From the NCBI GenBank assembly GCA_038225855.1, contig JBBRQU010000001.1:254606-318605 (forward strand): DNA of 64,000 bases, written 5' to 3'. Under the pieces are notes generated by a model, which had not been told where the DNA came from, made no database searches, and was given only the letters and a program-made list of their open reading frames with translations. Position numbers and translations under genes: made by a program. Below, piece by piece: positions 40,433 to 49,301 of the stretch. The stretch comes from CAHJXF01 sp038225855 (GTDB lineage: Bacteria; Pseudomonadota; Gammaproteobacteria; Burkholderiales; Burkholderiaceae_D). Numbering within the stretch: position 1 is the stretch's first letter; the number at the start of each line of letters is the position of its first letter.

Positions 40433-41620
40433 TCACCCCATGCGTTCGTACAACGTCACTACGCAGGCTCCACCCAACCCCAGATTGTGCTGAAGCGCCA
40501 GACGCGCACCGTCCACCTGCCGCTTCTCTGCCTCGCCTCTCAACTGCTGCGTCAGCTCGAAACATTGTGCAAGGCCGGTGGCGCCCAGCGGATGTCCCTT
40601 CGACAGCAGCCCGCCTGAAGGATTGGTGACGACGCGGCCGCCATACGTGTTGTCGCCGTCCTCGACGAACTGTTCGGCGCCGCCCTCGGGACACAGTTCC
40701 AGCGCTTCATAGGTGATCAGCTCGTTGTGGGCGAAGCAGTCGTGCAGTTCGCACACGGTGATGTCGAGCGGGCCAACACCCGCAGCCTCATAGACGCGTC
40801 GCGCCGCTTCGCGCGTCATGTCGCTGCCCACCAGCTTCATCATCGAGCCGTCGTCGAAGGTGCTGGCGCGATCGGTGGTCATGGCCTGTGCGGCGATGCG
40901 CACGTCGGTGCGCAGGCCGTGGCGCTGCGCGAAGTGCTCCGATACGAGGATCGCCGCCGCCGCGCCGCAGGTCGGCGGACAGGCCATCAGGCGCGTCATC
41001 ACGCCCGGCCAGATCGGCTTGTCGTTCATCACGTCTTCGGTCGTCAGCTCGGTGCGAAACAGCGCGAGCGGATTCTTCGCCGCGTGGCGGCTGGCCTTGG
41101 CGCGGATCTTCGCGAAGGTCTCGAGCCGCGTGCCGTAACGGCGCATGTGCTCCAGACCCGCTCCCCCGAAGTAGCGCAACGCAAGTGGGATCTCAGTCTC
41201 ATCGATCAACGCGTTGCAGGTTTCGTCGAAGCGATCGAACGGCGTCGGCCGATCGGTGTAGATATTGCCGAGCGCGCCGGGGCGCATCTGCTCCATACCC
41301 ATCGCGAGCACGCAGTCGGCCGCGCCGTTCGCGATCGCCTGGCGCGCGAGGTAGAGAGCGGTCGAGCCGGTCGAACAATTGTTGTTGACGTTGACGATCG
41401 GGATACCGCTCATCCCGACTTCGTACAACGCGCGCTGGCCGCAGGTTGAGTCGCCATAGACATAGCCGACATACGCCTGCTCGACGGCGTCGTAGTCGAC
41501 CCCGGCGTCCGCAAGCGCCGCGCGCACCGCGGTCGCGCCCATCACGGGATAGGACTCGCTCGCCCCGGGCTTGGCGAAAGGAATCATCCCGACGCCGGTA
41601 ACGAATACGTTCTGGCTCAT
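40433..41620 (-). CDS. SCP-x-type thiolase / lipid-transfer protein
   Basis: A 395-residue thiolase-fold enzyme resembling sterol carrier protein x thiolases, which cleave 3-ketoacyl-CoAs (often branched or sterol-derived). The nucleophilic Cys is C82 in VNVNNNCSTGSTALYLA. HDCFAHNELITYEAL and NPSGGLLSKGHPLGATGLAQ supply the other active-site residues, and the closing GLGGACVVTLY is typical. No SCP2 domain is attached. The start ATG is at 41618-41620. It is downstream of aroC on the same strand, 58 bases away, but no pathway link is apparent. Confidence 0.9.
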   Translation of the reverse strand: MSQNVFVTGVGMIPFAKPGASESYPVMGATAVRAALADAGVDYDAVEQAYVGYVYGDSTCGQRALYEVGMSGIPIVNVNNNCSTGSTALYLARQAIANGAADCVLAMGMEQMRPGALGNIYTDRPTPFDRFDETCNALIDETEIPLALRYFGGAGLEHMRRYGTRLETFAKIRAKASRHAAKNPLALFRTELTTEDVMNDKPIWPGVMTRLMACPPTCGAAAAILVSEHFAQRHGLRTDVRIAAQAMTTDRASTFDDGSMMKLVGSDMTREAARRVYEAAGVGPLDITVCELHDCFAHNELITYEALELCPEGGAEQFVEDGDNTYGGRVVTNPSGGLLSKGHPLGATGLAQCFELTQQLRGEAEKRQVDGARLALQHNLGLGGACVVTLYERMG

Positions 41621-41678
41621 GGCAACTCGCTCTGTTGAAAAATCTGCATGGTCGATGCCACCGACGTTCCACCGAAGA

Positions 41679-42794
41679 TCAGCCGCCGAAGTTGGCAGAC
41701 CCAGGCCCCGCGATCACCGGCGTCGCGACCTTCACTTCGGCGCATTGCGCGCGAAACATCAGCGCGTGATCCATCAACACCAAGGCGAGCATTGCTTCGG
41801 CGATCGGCGTCGCGCGAATGCCGACGCAAGGGTCGTGACGACCGTGGGTCTCGACCGTGGTCGGGTTGCCGTCGAGATCGATCGAGCGGCGCGGCAGGCG
41901 GATCGACGAGGTCGGCTTGATCGCGATCGACACGGTGATCGGCTGGCCCGTCGAGATGCCGCCGAGCACGCCGCCCGCGTTGTTGGTCGCGAAGCCTTCG
42001 GGCAGCAATTCGTCGCCGTGTTGGCTGCCTCTTTGCATGATGGACGCAAAGCCCGCGCCGATCTCGACACCTTTCACCGCGTTGATCCCCATCATCGCGT
42101 AGGCGATCTCGGCGTCGAGCTTGTCGAACAGCGGATCGCCGAGGCCGACCGGCACGTTGACCGCTTCGACGTCGATGCGCGCGCCAACCGAATCGCCGGC
42201 CTTGCGCAGCGCGTCCATCGCGGCTTCGAGTTGCGGGACGATGTGCGCGTCGGCGGCGAAGAATGCATTGCGCCCCACTTCGTCCCACGACGTGAAGGGC
42301 ACCGCGATATCGCCGAGCGCACTCATGCGCCCGCGCACGATCGTGCCGTATTGCAGGTTCATCCACTTCTTCGCGATCGCTCCCGCCGCGACCATCGGCG
42401 CGGTCAGACGCGCTGACGAACGACCGCCGCCGCGCGGATCGCGAATGCCGTACTTGTGCCAGTAGGTGTAGTCGGCGTGGCCGGGACGAAAGCTCTGCGC
42501 GATGGCCTCGTAGTCACTGCTCTTCTGGTCTTCATTGCGGATCATCAGTGCGATCGGCGTGCCGGTGGTTCGCCCTTCGAACACGCCGGAAATGATTTCG
42601 ACCGTATCGCTCTCACGCCGTTGCGTCACATGCCGCGACGTGCCGGGCTTGCGTCGATCCAGATCGGGCTGCAGGTCGTCGACCGACAATTCCATTCCAG
42701 GCGGACAGCCATCGACCACGCATCCGATCGCTGGCCCGTGCGACTCGCCGAAGTTGGTGATGCAAAAGAGCTTGCCGAATGTAGAGCCGGACAT
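41679..42794 (-). CDS. aroC: Chorismate synthase
   Basis: Converts 5-enolpyruvylshikimate 3-phosphate to chorismate with reduced FMN, the last step of the shikimate pathway. 371 residues. Signatures are GKLFCITNFGESHGPAIGCVVDGCPPG at the N-terminus (given here as family signature 1, residues ~6-32), RPGHADYTYWHKYGIRDPRGGGRSSAR (signature 2 region) and SQHGDELLPEGFATNNAGG (signature 3). The ATG at 42792-42794 starts the conserved MSGSTFG; a longer in-frame version adds six residues. It supplies chorismate for the nearby tryptophan branch. Confidence 0.97.
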   Translation of the reverse strand: MSGSTFGKLFCITNFGESHGPAIGCVVDGCPPGMELSVDDLQPDLDRRKPGTSRHVTQRRESDTVEIISGVFEGRTTGTPIALMIRNEDQKSSDYEAIAQSFRPGHADYTYWHKYGIRDPRGGGRSSARLTAPMVAAGAIAKKWMNLQYGTIVRGRMSALGDIAVPFTSWDEVGRNAFFAADAHIVPQLEAAMDALRKAGDSVGARIDVEAVNVPVGLGDPLFDKLDAEIAYAMMGINAVKGVEIGAGFASIMQRGSQHGDELLPEGFATNNAGGVLGGISTGQPITVSIAIKPTSSIRLPRRSIDLDGNPTTVETHGRHDPCVGIRATPIAEAMLALVLMDHALMFRAQCAEVKVATPVIAGPGSANFGG

Positions 42795-42844
42795 GACGTA
42801 CCCAAGAAACACGACGCGCGATTATCGCAGGAGCCCGCTCGCAT

Positions 42845-44767
42845 TCACTTCATCTCGCCCCTGAGCGCAGCAACCGCGCTCTGCAATCGATCGGGCGTCA
42901 ACGCGTCCGGCTTCATCGGAGAACCGATCGCGAGTTCAAGTCGGCTCGATACACCGCGCTTAATCGGCCGCGGCAAGCTCGTAAATGCCGTGCCCGATTG
43001 GCGTGACGCCCAACTGCCCCACAGCCCTCTGAGCGCCATCGGAATCACCGGCACGCGATTGCGTTCGGCGATGCGCACGGCGCCCTCCTTGAACGGGACC
43101 ATCTCACCGGTATCGGTAATGCGGCCCTCGGGAAAAATGCACACCAGGTCGCCCTTGCCGAGCGCCTCGTCGATCAGACGATTGGCTTTGGCGAACATGC
43201 GTTCATCGGCCTTGGCCGAAGCGATTCCGATCGCGCCGGCGGCCTTGAAGAACAGCGACAGCAACGGGCGCTTGAAGATGCGCGCGTCCATCACGAAGCG
43301 GATCGGCCGCGGACTCACGCCCATGATGACGACCGCATCGACGAAGCTCACATGGTTGCAGACCATCAGCGCCGCGCCCTCTTCGGGCAGGTGTTCGATG
43401 CCTGTGGTGCGTATGCGATAGAAGGTCGACACCAGCATCCACGATACAAAGCGCACCAGAAACTCGGGTACCAGCGTGTAGATGTAGATGGCAACGAGCG
43501 CGTTGAGCAGACCGGTGACGAGAAACAGCTGCGGAATCGTCACACCGAACGAGAACAACACGATCGCCGTCAGCGACGACACGATCATGAACATCGCATT
43601 GAGAATGTTGTTCGCGGCGATGATGCGCGCGCGATGAGACGGCTTCGAGCGACTCTGGATCATCGCGTAGAGCGGCACGCTGTAGAGGCCGCCGAACATC
43701 GCCAGCAGGAAGAGGTCGATCATCACGTGCCAGTGCGCGACGCGATGCGCGGCTTCGGTCACGAAGGCGACGGCGCCCACCAGCGACGCGCCTGCAACTC
43801 CCGCGGGGTGCAAGGCATGAGAAGCGAAGTAGAGATCGACCGCGAACACCGTCATGCCGATCGAGCCGAACGGCACGAGCCCGATCTCGACCTTGCCGCG
43901 CGACAGGCGCTCGCACAACAGCGAGCCGGCGCCGATGCCGATCGAGAAGGTCGCGAGCAGCAAGGTCACCACCTGCGGATCGCCGCCCAGTACGTCCTTC
44001 GCGAAGTTGAAGAACGATGTGAGAAAGGTCGCGCCGAAGAACCACAGCCACGAGATGCCCAGCAGGGAGAGGAACACGGCGCGCTGTTCGCGCGCGAGCT
44101 TCAAGTTGCGCCAGGTTTCGGTGAACGGATTCCAGTTGATGCGCAGGTCGGGCTGGTCCGACGGCGACGCGGGCACGAACGAGACGACGATGCGGCCGAT
44201 GACCGCGACCCCAAGACAGACGGCCGCGACGACCACAGGCCCGCTCGCACCGAGGTCCGCCAACTCGCCGCCGACTATCGTGCCGACCAGGATCGCGACG
44301 AAGGTTCCCATCTCGATCATGCCGTTGCCGCCGACCAGTTCGCGTTCGTTCAGTTGCTGCGGCAGGTATGCGTACTTCACCGGACCGAACAGCGTCGAAT
44401 GCAGGCCCATCAGGAACGTGCCCGCATACAGAAGCCACGCGTTGTAGAAGAGAAAGCCCGCGCCGCCGATCAGCATGATCGCGATCTCGAGCGACTTGAC
44501 GAATCGCATCACGCGCGCCTTGTCGAACTTGTCGGAGATCTGCCCCGAGGTCGCCGAGAACAGCACGAACGGTGCGATGAAGATCGCCGAGATCACGAAC
44601 GCCGCGGTCTTCGCGTCGACGCCTTCGAACATCGCGGTCTGATAGGTGACGAGCGCGGTGAACGCGACCTTGAAGATGTTGTCGTTGGCGGCGCCTGCGA
44701 ACTGCGTCCAGAAGAACGGCGCGAAGCGGCGCTGCCTGAGCAACGCGAACTGGTTCGATGCACTCAT
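42845..44767 (-). CDS. MFS transporter fused to PlsC-type acyltransferase
   Basis: A 640-residue fusion. Residues ~1-425 form a 12-TM MFS domain of the LplT lysophospholipid-flippase type (FFWTQFAGAANDNIFKVAF and HSTLFGPVKYAYLPQQL). Residues ~445-640 are a 1-acylglycerol-3-phosphate acyltransferase domain with NHVSFVD (H-x4-D, near 472) and IFPEGRIT (near 546). The combination would flip lysophospholipids inward and re-acylate them. Unlike the LplT-Aas relatives, no acyl-ACP synthetase domain is attached, so acyl donors must come from elsewhere. The ATG is at 44765-44767. A palindromic repeat lies between it and the next gene upstream. Confidence 0.92.
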   Translation of the reverse strand: MSASNQFALLRQRRFAPFFWTQFAGAANDNIFKVAFTALVTYQTAMFEGVDAKTAAFVISAIFIAPFVLFSATSGQISDKFDKARVMRFVKSLEIAIMLIGGAGFLFYNAWLLYAGTFLMGLHSTLFGPVKYAYLPQQLNERELVGGNGMIEMGTFVAILVGTIVGGELADLGASGPVVVAAVCLGVAVIGRIVVSFVPASPSDQPDLRINWNPFTETWRNLKLAREQRAVFLSLLGISWLWFFGATFLTSFFNFAKDVLGGDPQVVTLLLATFSIGIGAGSLLCERLSRGKVEIGLVPFGSIGMTVFAVDLYFASHALHPAGVAGASLVGAVAFVTEAAHRVAHWHVMIDLFLLAMFGGLYSVPLYAMIQSRSKPSHRARIIAANNILNAMFMIVSSLTAIVLFSFGVTIPQLFLVTGLLNALVAIYIYTLVPEFLVRFVSWMLVSTFYRIRTTGIEHLPEEGAALMVCNHVSFVDAVVIMGVSPRPIRFVMDARIFKRPLLSLFFKAAGAIGIASAKADERMFAKANRLIDEALGKGDLVCIFPEGRITDTGEMVPFKEGAVRIAERNRVPVIPMALRGLWGSWASRQSGTAFTSLPRPIKRGVSSRLELAIGSPMKPDALTPDRLQSAVAALRGEMK

Positions 44768-44790
44768 GGGCGAGGATCCATTTGTCCTGT

Positions 44791-44866
44791 CGTCGTTCCC
44801 GCGAACGCGGGAACCCGGCGACGGTTGTCTGATGACACTGGATTCCCGCGTTAGCGGGAACGACGA
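44791..44866. repeat. Palindromic intergenic repeat, copy B
   Basis: Two inverted hairpin units face each other: CGTTCCCGCG-aa-CGCGGGAAC (44794-44814) and GATTCCCGCG-tta-GCGGGAACG (44841-44862), joined by a spacer with TGACACTGG. The outer arms CGTCGTTCCCGCG and CGGGAACGACG are also complementary, so the whole element can fold into one long cruciform. It shares its core with copies at 27047 and 46796. Confidence 0.8.
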
Positions 44867-44870
44867 TGTT

Positions 44871-45944
44871 TCAGATCGAAGCCGAGATGGCGTCGGCCAG
44901 CGCGACGCCCGAGAGCCACGCGTCTTCGACGCGATGGCCGCGGCACCAGTCGCCGCAGGCGCCGATGCGAAGCCGTTCGTCCCACAGCCGGTCGCATGCG
45001 AGCGGCGTGTGCACGAGCGCATGGCGCCAGCGGTGGACGGCTGCATAAACCGGCTGCTCGGCCGTGCCGGTCGCTTCCTGAAATGCGCGCAGCAGCTTGG
45101 CCTTCACGTCCTCGGGATCGTCGTCGAAATGTTCGACGCTCCACGCCGACTGTGCGTGCGCGGTCCAGCGCTCGCCCATGCGTCGTTCGGGCTTGCTCGA
45201 TTCGCGGGCAATCCACGCGAGCCGGCCGGAATTGATGAAGGCCGCCTCGCCCATGTACGCAGCGACGTGCGCACCGACATCCGATGCATCGGCTGCGGCG
45301 TCGTTCTCGACAGGCTCGGTGAACCCGAGCAGCAGCGCCCAGCACGGCTCGATGCGCGCGCCTGCCGCCTGCCGTGCGAGTTCGGGCACTACGCCGAGCA
45401 AGATCGCGGCCGCCTCGGCGGGGATCGCGATCGCCACCGCATCGAACAGTCCTTCGGTCACGGTGACACCCGCATCGATCTCACGCCGGCGCAGCGACCA
45501 TCGCGGAGCATCTCCGCGCGCCCCCGCCACCTCGTCGAGCGCAACGATGCGCGCGTCCAGGCGCAGGTCGAGACCGTTCGAGAGATGCGTCGCGATCGCC
45601 GACATGCCCGGCGCGCCGACCCAGCGCAGCGTGCTGCTACTGGAAGGCGCGCGCGCATCCCCGGTCCCGCGCGACGCGGTCAGGGTCTGTACCAAAACCG
45701 GCCACGGCTCGACGATGCCCGCGGCGCTCCATCGTTCGGCTTCCGCAACGAAGACTGGGTCGCGCGCCGTGAAGTATTGCGCGCCGTGATCGAAGCTGCC
45801 GATCTCGGTGCGCAAGGTCGCGACGCGACCGCCCGGCGCGCCCGCGCGTTCGAACACCGTGACACTAAAATTTTGCTCGGCCAGGCGGCGCGCACAGGTA
45901 AGGCCCGCGATGCCTGCGCCGATGACGGCGATGGTGCGCTTCAT
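44871..45944 (-). CDS. FAD-dependent amine oxidase-like (renalase-type) oxidoreductase
   Basis: A 357-residue flavoprotein with the dinucleotide-binding start IAVIGAGIAGLTCARRLAE and VFERAGAPGGRVAT. FDHGAQYFTARDPVF is typical of the COG3380 (renalase-like) family. The C-terminal RIGACGDWCRGHRVEDAWLSGVALADAI is the second FAD contact. The substrate is unknown; human renalase oxidises isomeric dihydronicotinamides. The ATG at 45942-45944 begins the Rossmann motif; longer versions read through the next gene. The DUF1272 gene ends 4 bases upstream, so the two are probably co-transcribed. Confidence 0.88.
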   Translation of the reverse strand: MKRTIAVIGAGIAGLTCARRLAEQNFSVTVFERAGAPGGRVATLRTEIGSFDHGAQYFTARDPVFVAEAERWSAAGIVEPWPVLVQTLTASRGTGDARAPSSSSTLRWVGAPGMSAIATHLSNGLDLRLDARIVALDEVAGARGDAPRWSLRRREIDAGVTVTEGLFDAVAIAIPAEAAAILLGVVPELARQAAGARIEPCWALLLGFTEPVENDAAADASDVGAHVAAYMGEAAFINSGRLAWIARESSKPERRMGERWTAHAQSAWSVEHFDDDPEDVKAKLLRAFQEATGTAEQPVYAAVHRWRHALVHTPLACDRLWDERLRIGACGDWCRGHRVEDAWLSGVALADAISASI

Positions 45945-45948
45945 GGTT

Positions 45949-46209
45949 TCATGCAACCCGGGCTGATGGAGGTTCGCATCCCGAAGGCTTGACGACGCGC
46001 TCGGTGGATGCGGGGAATCGGGCCAGCTTGTCCTTCGATCTGGTGGGCCGGAGGACCAATTCTCCGCCGCAGTTCGGACAACGTCCCGCGAGGACGCCGG
46101 TCGCGCATGCGACACAGAACGTGCATTCAAACGAACAGATCATCGCGCCTGGCGCATCGGGCGCGAGGTCGCGATCGCAGCACTCGCAATTCGGTCGCAG
46201 GGTGAGCAT
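45949..46209 (-). CDS. DUF1272 zinc-ribbon-like protein
   Basis: An 86-residue cysteine-rich protein of the DUF1272 family. NCECCDRDL, ICSFECTFCVACA and RCPNCGGELVLRP together provide several CxxC pairs, probably zinc-binding. Family function is unknown. The last ~30 residues vary. The ATG is at 46207-46209. It sits just upstream of the FAD oxidoreductase gene on the same strand, 4 bases apart, suggesting one transcript. Confidence 0.9.
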   Translation of the reverse strand: MLTLRPNCECCDRDLAPDAPGAMICSFECTFCVACATGVLAGRCPNCGGELVLRPTRSKDKLARFPASTERVVKPSGCEPPSARVA

Positions 46210-46245
46210 CGCTGGCTGGCGAATCGAGGACGGTATGCAGCCGAT

Positions 46246-46692
46246 CTACTCGACAATCTCGGCAGGCCAGTCGTTGATGTAGGCCTTCAACATCTGATTC
46301 TCGAAGTTCTGCGCTTCGAGCACGGCGCGTGCGACATCGAAGAATGAGATCACGCCCAGCAGCATCGTGCCGTCCATCACCGGCAGATAACGCGCATGAC
46401 GCTCGAGCATCATGCGCCGCACTTCGTTGACGTCGGTGTTTGGCGCACAGGTCAGGGGCGCGCCGTCCATCACGCTGCCGATCGTCGCATTGCCGATGCC
46501 GCCACCCTGCTGGTGCAAGGTCAGGATCAATTCACGAAAGGTGAGTATGCCCACCAGCGCGCCGCCCGACATGACGACCAGCGACCCGATGTCCTTCTCG
46601 GCCATCGTCGCGACCGCCTGCGAGAGCGGCATGTCAGGCGTGGCGGTGTAGAGCGTGTTGCCCTTCACCTGAAGGATTTCGCTGACGATCAT
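46246..46692 (-). CDS. CBS-domain pair protein
   Basis: A 148-residue cytoplasmic protein made only of two CBS domains forming one Bateman module, a sensor of adenosine nucleotides. The first repeat runs VSEILQVKGNTLYTATPDMPLSQAVATMAEKDIGSLVVM (as separated blocks), with GILTFRELI. The second is IGSVMDGAPLTCAPNTDVNEV with ARYLPVMDGTMLLGVISFFDV. With no attached effector domain it probably acts through a partner. The start is at 46692 with GGAG upstream. A 53-base gap to DUF1272 and a repeat on the other side leave its transcription unit unclear. Confidence 0.9.
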   Translation of the reverse strand: MIVSEILQVKGNTLYTATPDMPLSQAVATMAEKDIGSLVVMSGGALVGILTFRELILTLHQQGGGIGNATIGSVMDGAPLTCAPNTDVNEVRRMMLERHARYLPVMDGTMLLGVISFFDVARAVLEAQNFENQMLKAYINDWPAEIVE

Positions 46693-46795
46693 GGGATGTC
46701 TCCTCGTTGTTCTCGGCCTGCCGGCCGCCGACGGCGCGCGGCCCTCAAGCCGTCAACTTACGCGTATCCACGCCGGGCATCAACCGTGTTGATGT

Positions 46796-46869
46796 TGTCG
46801 TCCCTGCGAAAGCAGGGACCCAGTGTCGTTGAGCGAACGCCACTGGGTTCCCGCGTTCGCGGGAACGAC
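46796..46869. repeat. Palindromic intergenic repeat, copy C
   Basis: Two hairpins, GTCCCTGCG-aa-AGCAGGGAC (46799-46818) and GTTCCCGCG-ttc-GCGGGAAC (46847-46866), sit inverted around a spacer whose ends CCCAGTGTCGTT and CGCCACTGGG are themselves complementary. The element can therefore fold as one long stem. It lies between the CBS gene's 5' side and the prolyl iminopeptidase gene's 3' end, and matches copies A and B in the CCCGCG core and the CCAGTGTCGT string. Confidence 0.8.
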
Positions 46870-46880
46870 CGGAGCCCTCG

Positions 46881-47867
46881 TTAGTACACCTTCACCGCGG
46901 TCTTCATGCGCTCGCACGCGCGAACCAGCGCGGCGGTGATTCCCGGTTCCCATGCCGAATGCCCCGCGTCGGCGACGATCACGTAATGCGCTTCGGGCCA
47001 TGCGCGCGCGAGGGCATCGGCCGTCATGATCGGACAGACCATGTCGTAGCGGCCCTGCACGATGCTGCACGGCAGGTGCCGCAGCACGGGCACGCCCGCC
47101 ATCAGCGCACCGTCGTCCAGAAAGAGCCGGTTGACGAAGTAATGCGTCTCCATGCGCGCGATGCCGATCGCGACCACGTCTTCTTCCGAATGCGCCATCA
47201 GCGAGGCATCGGGGAGCAAGGTCGAGCACGACGCTTCGAAGCTGCTCCATGCGCGCGCGAGCGGCATGTGGATAGCGGGATCGGGGTCGGCGAGACGTTC
47301 GTGAAACCAGCCGATCACGTCATCGCCGCCGTTGCAGCACGCGGCCTCGGGCACATGCGCGAGCAGAGCGCGCCAGGCTTCGGGAAAGACGTGGCGTATG
47401 CCCGAGATGAACCAGTCGATCTCGCCAGGCGCGCCGATGAAGATGCCGCGCAACACGAAGCCGAAGCAGCGCTCGGGATGCGCGATGCCGTAGGCGAGCG
47501 CCAGCGTCGAACCCCACGAGCCGCCGAACACCAGCCAGCGTTCGATGCCGAGCGCTATCCGCAGGCGCTCGATGTCGGCGATCAACAATTGCGTGGTGTT
47601 CTGACGCGTCTCACCGAGCGGCGTCGAGCGGCCCGCGCCGCGCTGATCGAACACCACGATGCGGTAATGGCAGGGGTCGAAGAACTGCCGCGAGCGCGGA
47701 CTCGCGCCGCCGCCCGGACCGCCGTGCAGAAACAGCACCGGGCATCCCTTAGGCGAGCCGCTCTCCTCCCAGTACATGGTGTGAAGCTCGTCGAGCGCAA
47801 GCATGCCCGACGCGCGCGCCTCGATCGGCGGATAGAGCTCGTGGCGAAGCTGGCTGAGGTCGCGCAT
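46881..47867 (-). CDS. pip: Proline iminopeptidase
   Basis: A serine peptidase of the alpha/beta hydrolase fold (S33) that removes N-terminal proline. 328 residues. VLFLHGGPGGGASPRSRQFFDP (oxyanion-hole region) starts near residue 45. FDQRGAGRSTP follows. The nucleophile is S118 in FGGSWGSTLALAY. The catalytic Asp is in IVQGRYDMVCP and the His in ADAGHSAWEP. Full length. The ATG at 47865-47867 begins the conserved MRDLSQLRHELYPP. It is divergent from metY with only 14 bases between start codons, so their promoters and 5' ends must overlap. Confidence 0.94.
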   Translation of the reverse strand: MRDLSQLRHELYPPIEARASGMLALDELHTMYWEESGSPKGCPVLFLHGGPGGGASPRSRQFFDPCHYRIVVFDQRGAGRSTPLGETRQNTTQLLIADIERLRIALGIERWLVFGGSWGSTLALAYGIAHPERCFGFVLRGIFIGAPGEIDWFISGIRHVFPEAWRALLAHVPEAACCNGGDDVIGWFHERLADPDPAIHMPLARAWSSFEASCSTLLPDASLMAHSEEDVVAIGIARMETHYFVNRLFLDDGALMAGVPVLRHLPCSIVQGRYDMVCPIMTADALARAWPEAHYVIVADAGHSAWEPGITAALVRACERMKTAVKVY

Positions 47868-47881
47868 GGAGGATAGGCGTG

Positions 47882-49294
47882 ATGAACGAGATCGACCCGA
47901 TGCTAACATCGGCGCGCACGCGGTTACGCCGCGCCGAAGCCGCGCACCGATCGATGTCTGCCTCTTCCTCCTCCGATCGCAAGTCAGCGGGTCCCCACGA
48001 TCCGGGCTTCGACACGCTCGCGCTTCACGCGGGCGCTGCGCCCGACCCGACCACCGGCGCGCGTGCGACGCCGATCTATGCGACGACGTCGTTCGTGTTT
48101 CGCGACAGCGATCACGCAGCCGCGCTCTTCAACATGGAGCGTTCGGGCCACATCTATTCGCGCATCTCCAACCCCACCGTCGCGGTGCTCGAAGAACGCA
48201 TCGCCGCGCTCGAAGGCGGCGTCGCGGGTCTGGCGACAGCGAGCGGACAAGCCGCGATGCATCTCGCAGCGGCGACCATCGCAGGCGCGGGCAGCCACAT
48301 TGTCGCGAGTCGCGCGTTGTATGGCGGCTCGCAGAATCTGCTCGCGTACACGCTGCCGCGCTTCGGCATCGAGACCAGCTTCGTCGATCCACGCGACCTC
48401 GATCAATGGCGCGATGCGATTCGACCCGAGACCAGATTCTTGTTCGGCGAAACGCTCGGCAATCCCGGGCTCGACGTGCTCGACATTCCCAGCGTGTCGG
48501 CCATTGCACATGAGCGCGGTCTGCCATTGATAGTCGACTCGACCTTCACGACACCGTGGCTGATGAAGCCCTTCGAGCACGGCGCCGACCTGCTGTTTCA
48601 TTCGGCGACCAAATTCATCGGCGGACACGGCGTCGCAATCGGCGGTCTCCTGGTCGACAGCGGCGCGTTCGATTGGGAAGCCGCGCATGCGAAGAACGGC
48701 CACTTCGGCGAACTCGTCAAGCCTTATGCGGGATTTCACGACATGGTGTTCAGCGAAGAGTCGAGCGTCGCCGCGTTCGCGCTGCGCGCGCGTCGCGAAG
48801 GACTGCGCGACTTCGGCGCATGCATGAGTCCGCAGGTCGCGTTCCAGTTGTTGCAGGGGATCGAGACCTTGCCGCTGCGCATGGCGCGCCACGTCGAGAA
48901 TGCGAGGAAGGTCGTCGACTTTCTCGTAACGCATGCGATGGTCGAATCGGTCAGCTATCCCGGCCTGCCTTCGCATCCCGATCACGCGCTTGCCATGCGC
49001 CTGTTGCCGCGCGGCTGCGGCTCAGTGTTCACCTTCACCTTGAGGGGACGACGCGATCACGGCATCGCGTTCGTCGAGGCGCTCACGCTGTTCTCGCATC
49101 TGGCGAACGTCGGCGATGCAAAGTCGCTCGTGATTCATCCGGCATCGACGACGCACTTTCGCGTGGCCGAAGAAGATCTGAAGGCTGCGGGCGTCGGTGC
49201 GGGCACGATCCGCTTGTCGGTCGGGCTCGAGGATGTCGACGATCTGATCGCCGATCTCGCGCGCGGATTGAAGGCCGCATCGAAGCTCACGTGA
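47882..49294 (+). CDS. O-acetyl/O-succinylhomoserine sulfhydrylase-type PLP enzyme
   Basis: A Cys/Met-metabolism PLP enzyme that makes homocysteine from an activated homoserine and sulfide. ~470 residues. GFDTLALHAG starts the core near residue 44. YSRISNPTVAVLEERIAALEGG, ATASGQAA and the PLP lysine in HSATKFIGGHG (near 244) follow. The C-terminus has ASTTHFR and IRLSVGLEDVDDLIADL. Length and the NGHFGELVKPYAGFHDMVF insertion favour the MetY (O-acetylhomoserine) branch over MetZ. The start at 47882 follows GGAGG; an ATG at 47954 would delete a low-conservation extension. The hydrolase gene begins 7 bases downstream. Confidence 0.92.
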   Translation: MNEIDPMLTSARTRLRRAEAAHRSMSASSSSDRKSAGPHDPGFDTLALHAGAAPDPTTGARATPIYATTSFVFRDSDHAAALFNMERSGHIYSRISNPTVAVLEERIAALEGGVAGLATASGQAAMHLAAATIAGAGSHIVASRALYGGSQNLLAYTLPRFGIETSFVDPRDLDQWRDAIRPETRFLFGETLGNPGLDVLDIPSVSAIAHERGLPLIVDSTFTTPWLMKPFEHGADLLFHSATKFIGGHGVAIGGLLVDSGAFDWEAAHAKNGHFGELVKPYAGFHDMVFSEESSVAAFALRARREGLRDFGACMSPQVAFQLLQGIETLPLRMARHVENARKVVDFLVTHAMVESVSYPGLPSHPDHALAMRLLPRGCGSVFTFTLRGRRDHGIAFVEALTLFSHLANVGDAKSLVIHPASTTHFRVAEEDLKAAGVGAGTIRLSVGLEDVDDLIADLARGLKAASKLT

Positions 49295-49301
49295 GCCGCA
49301 C

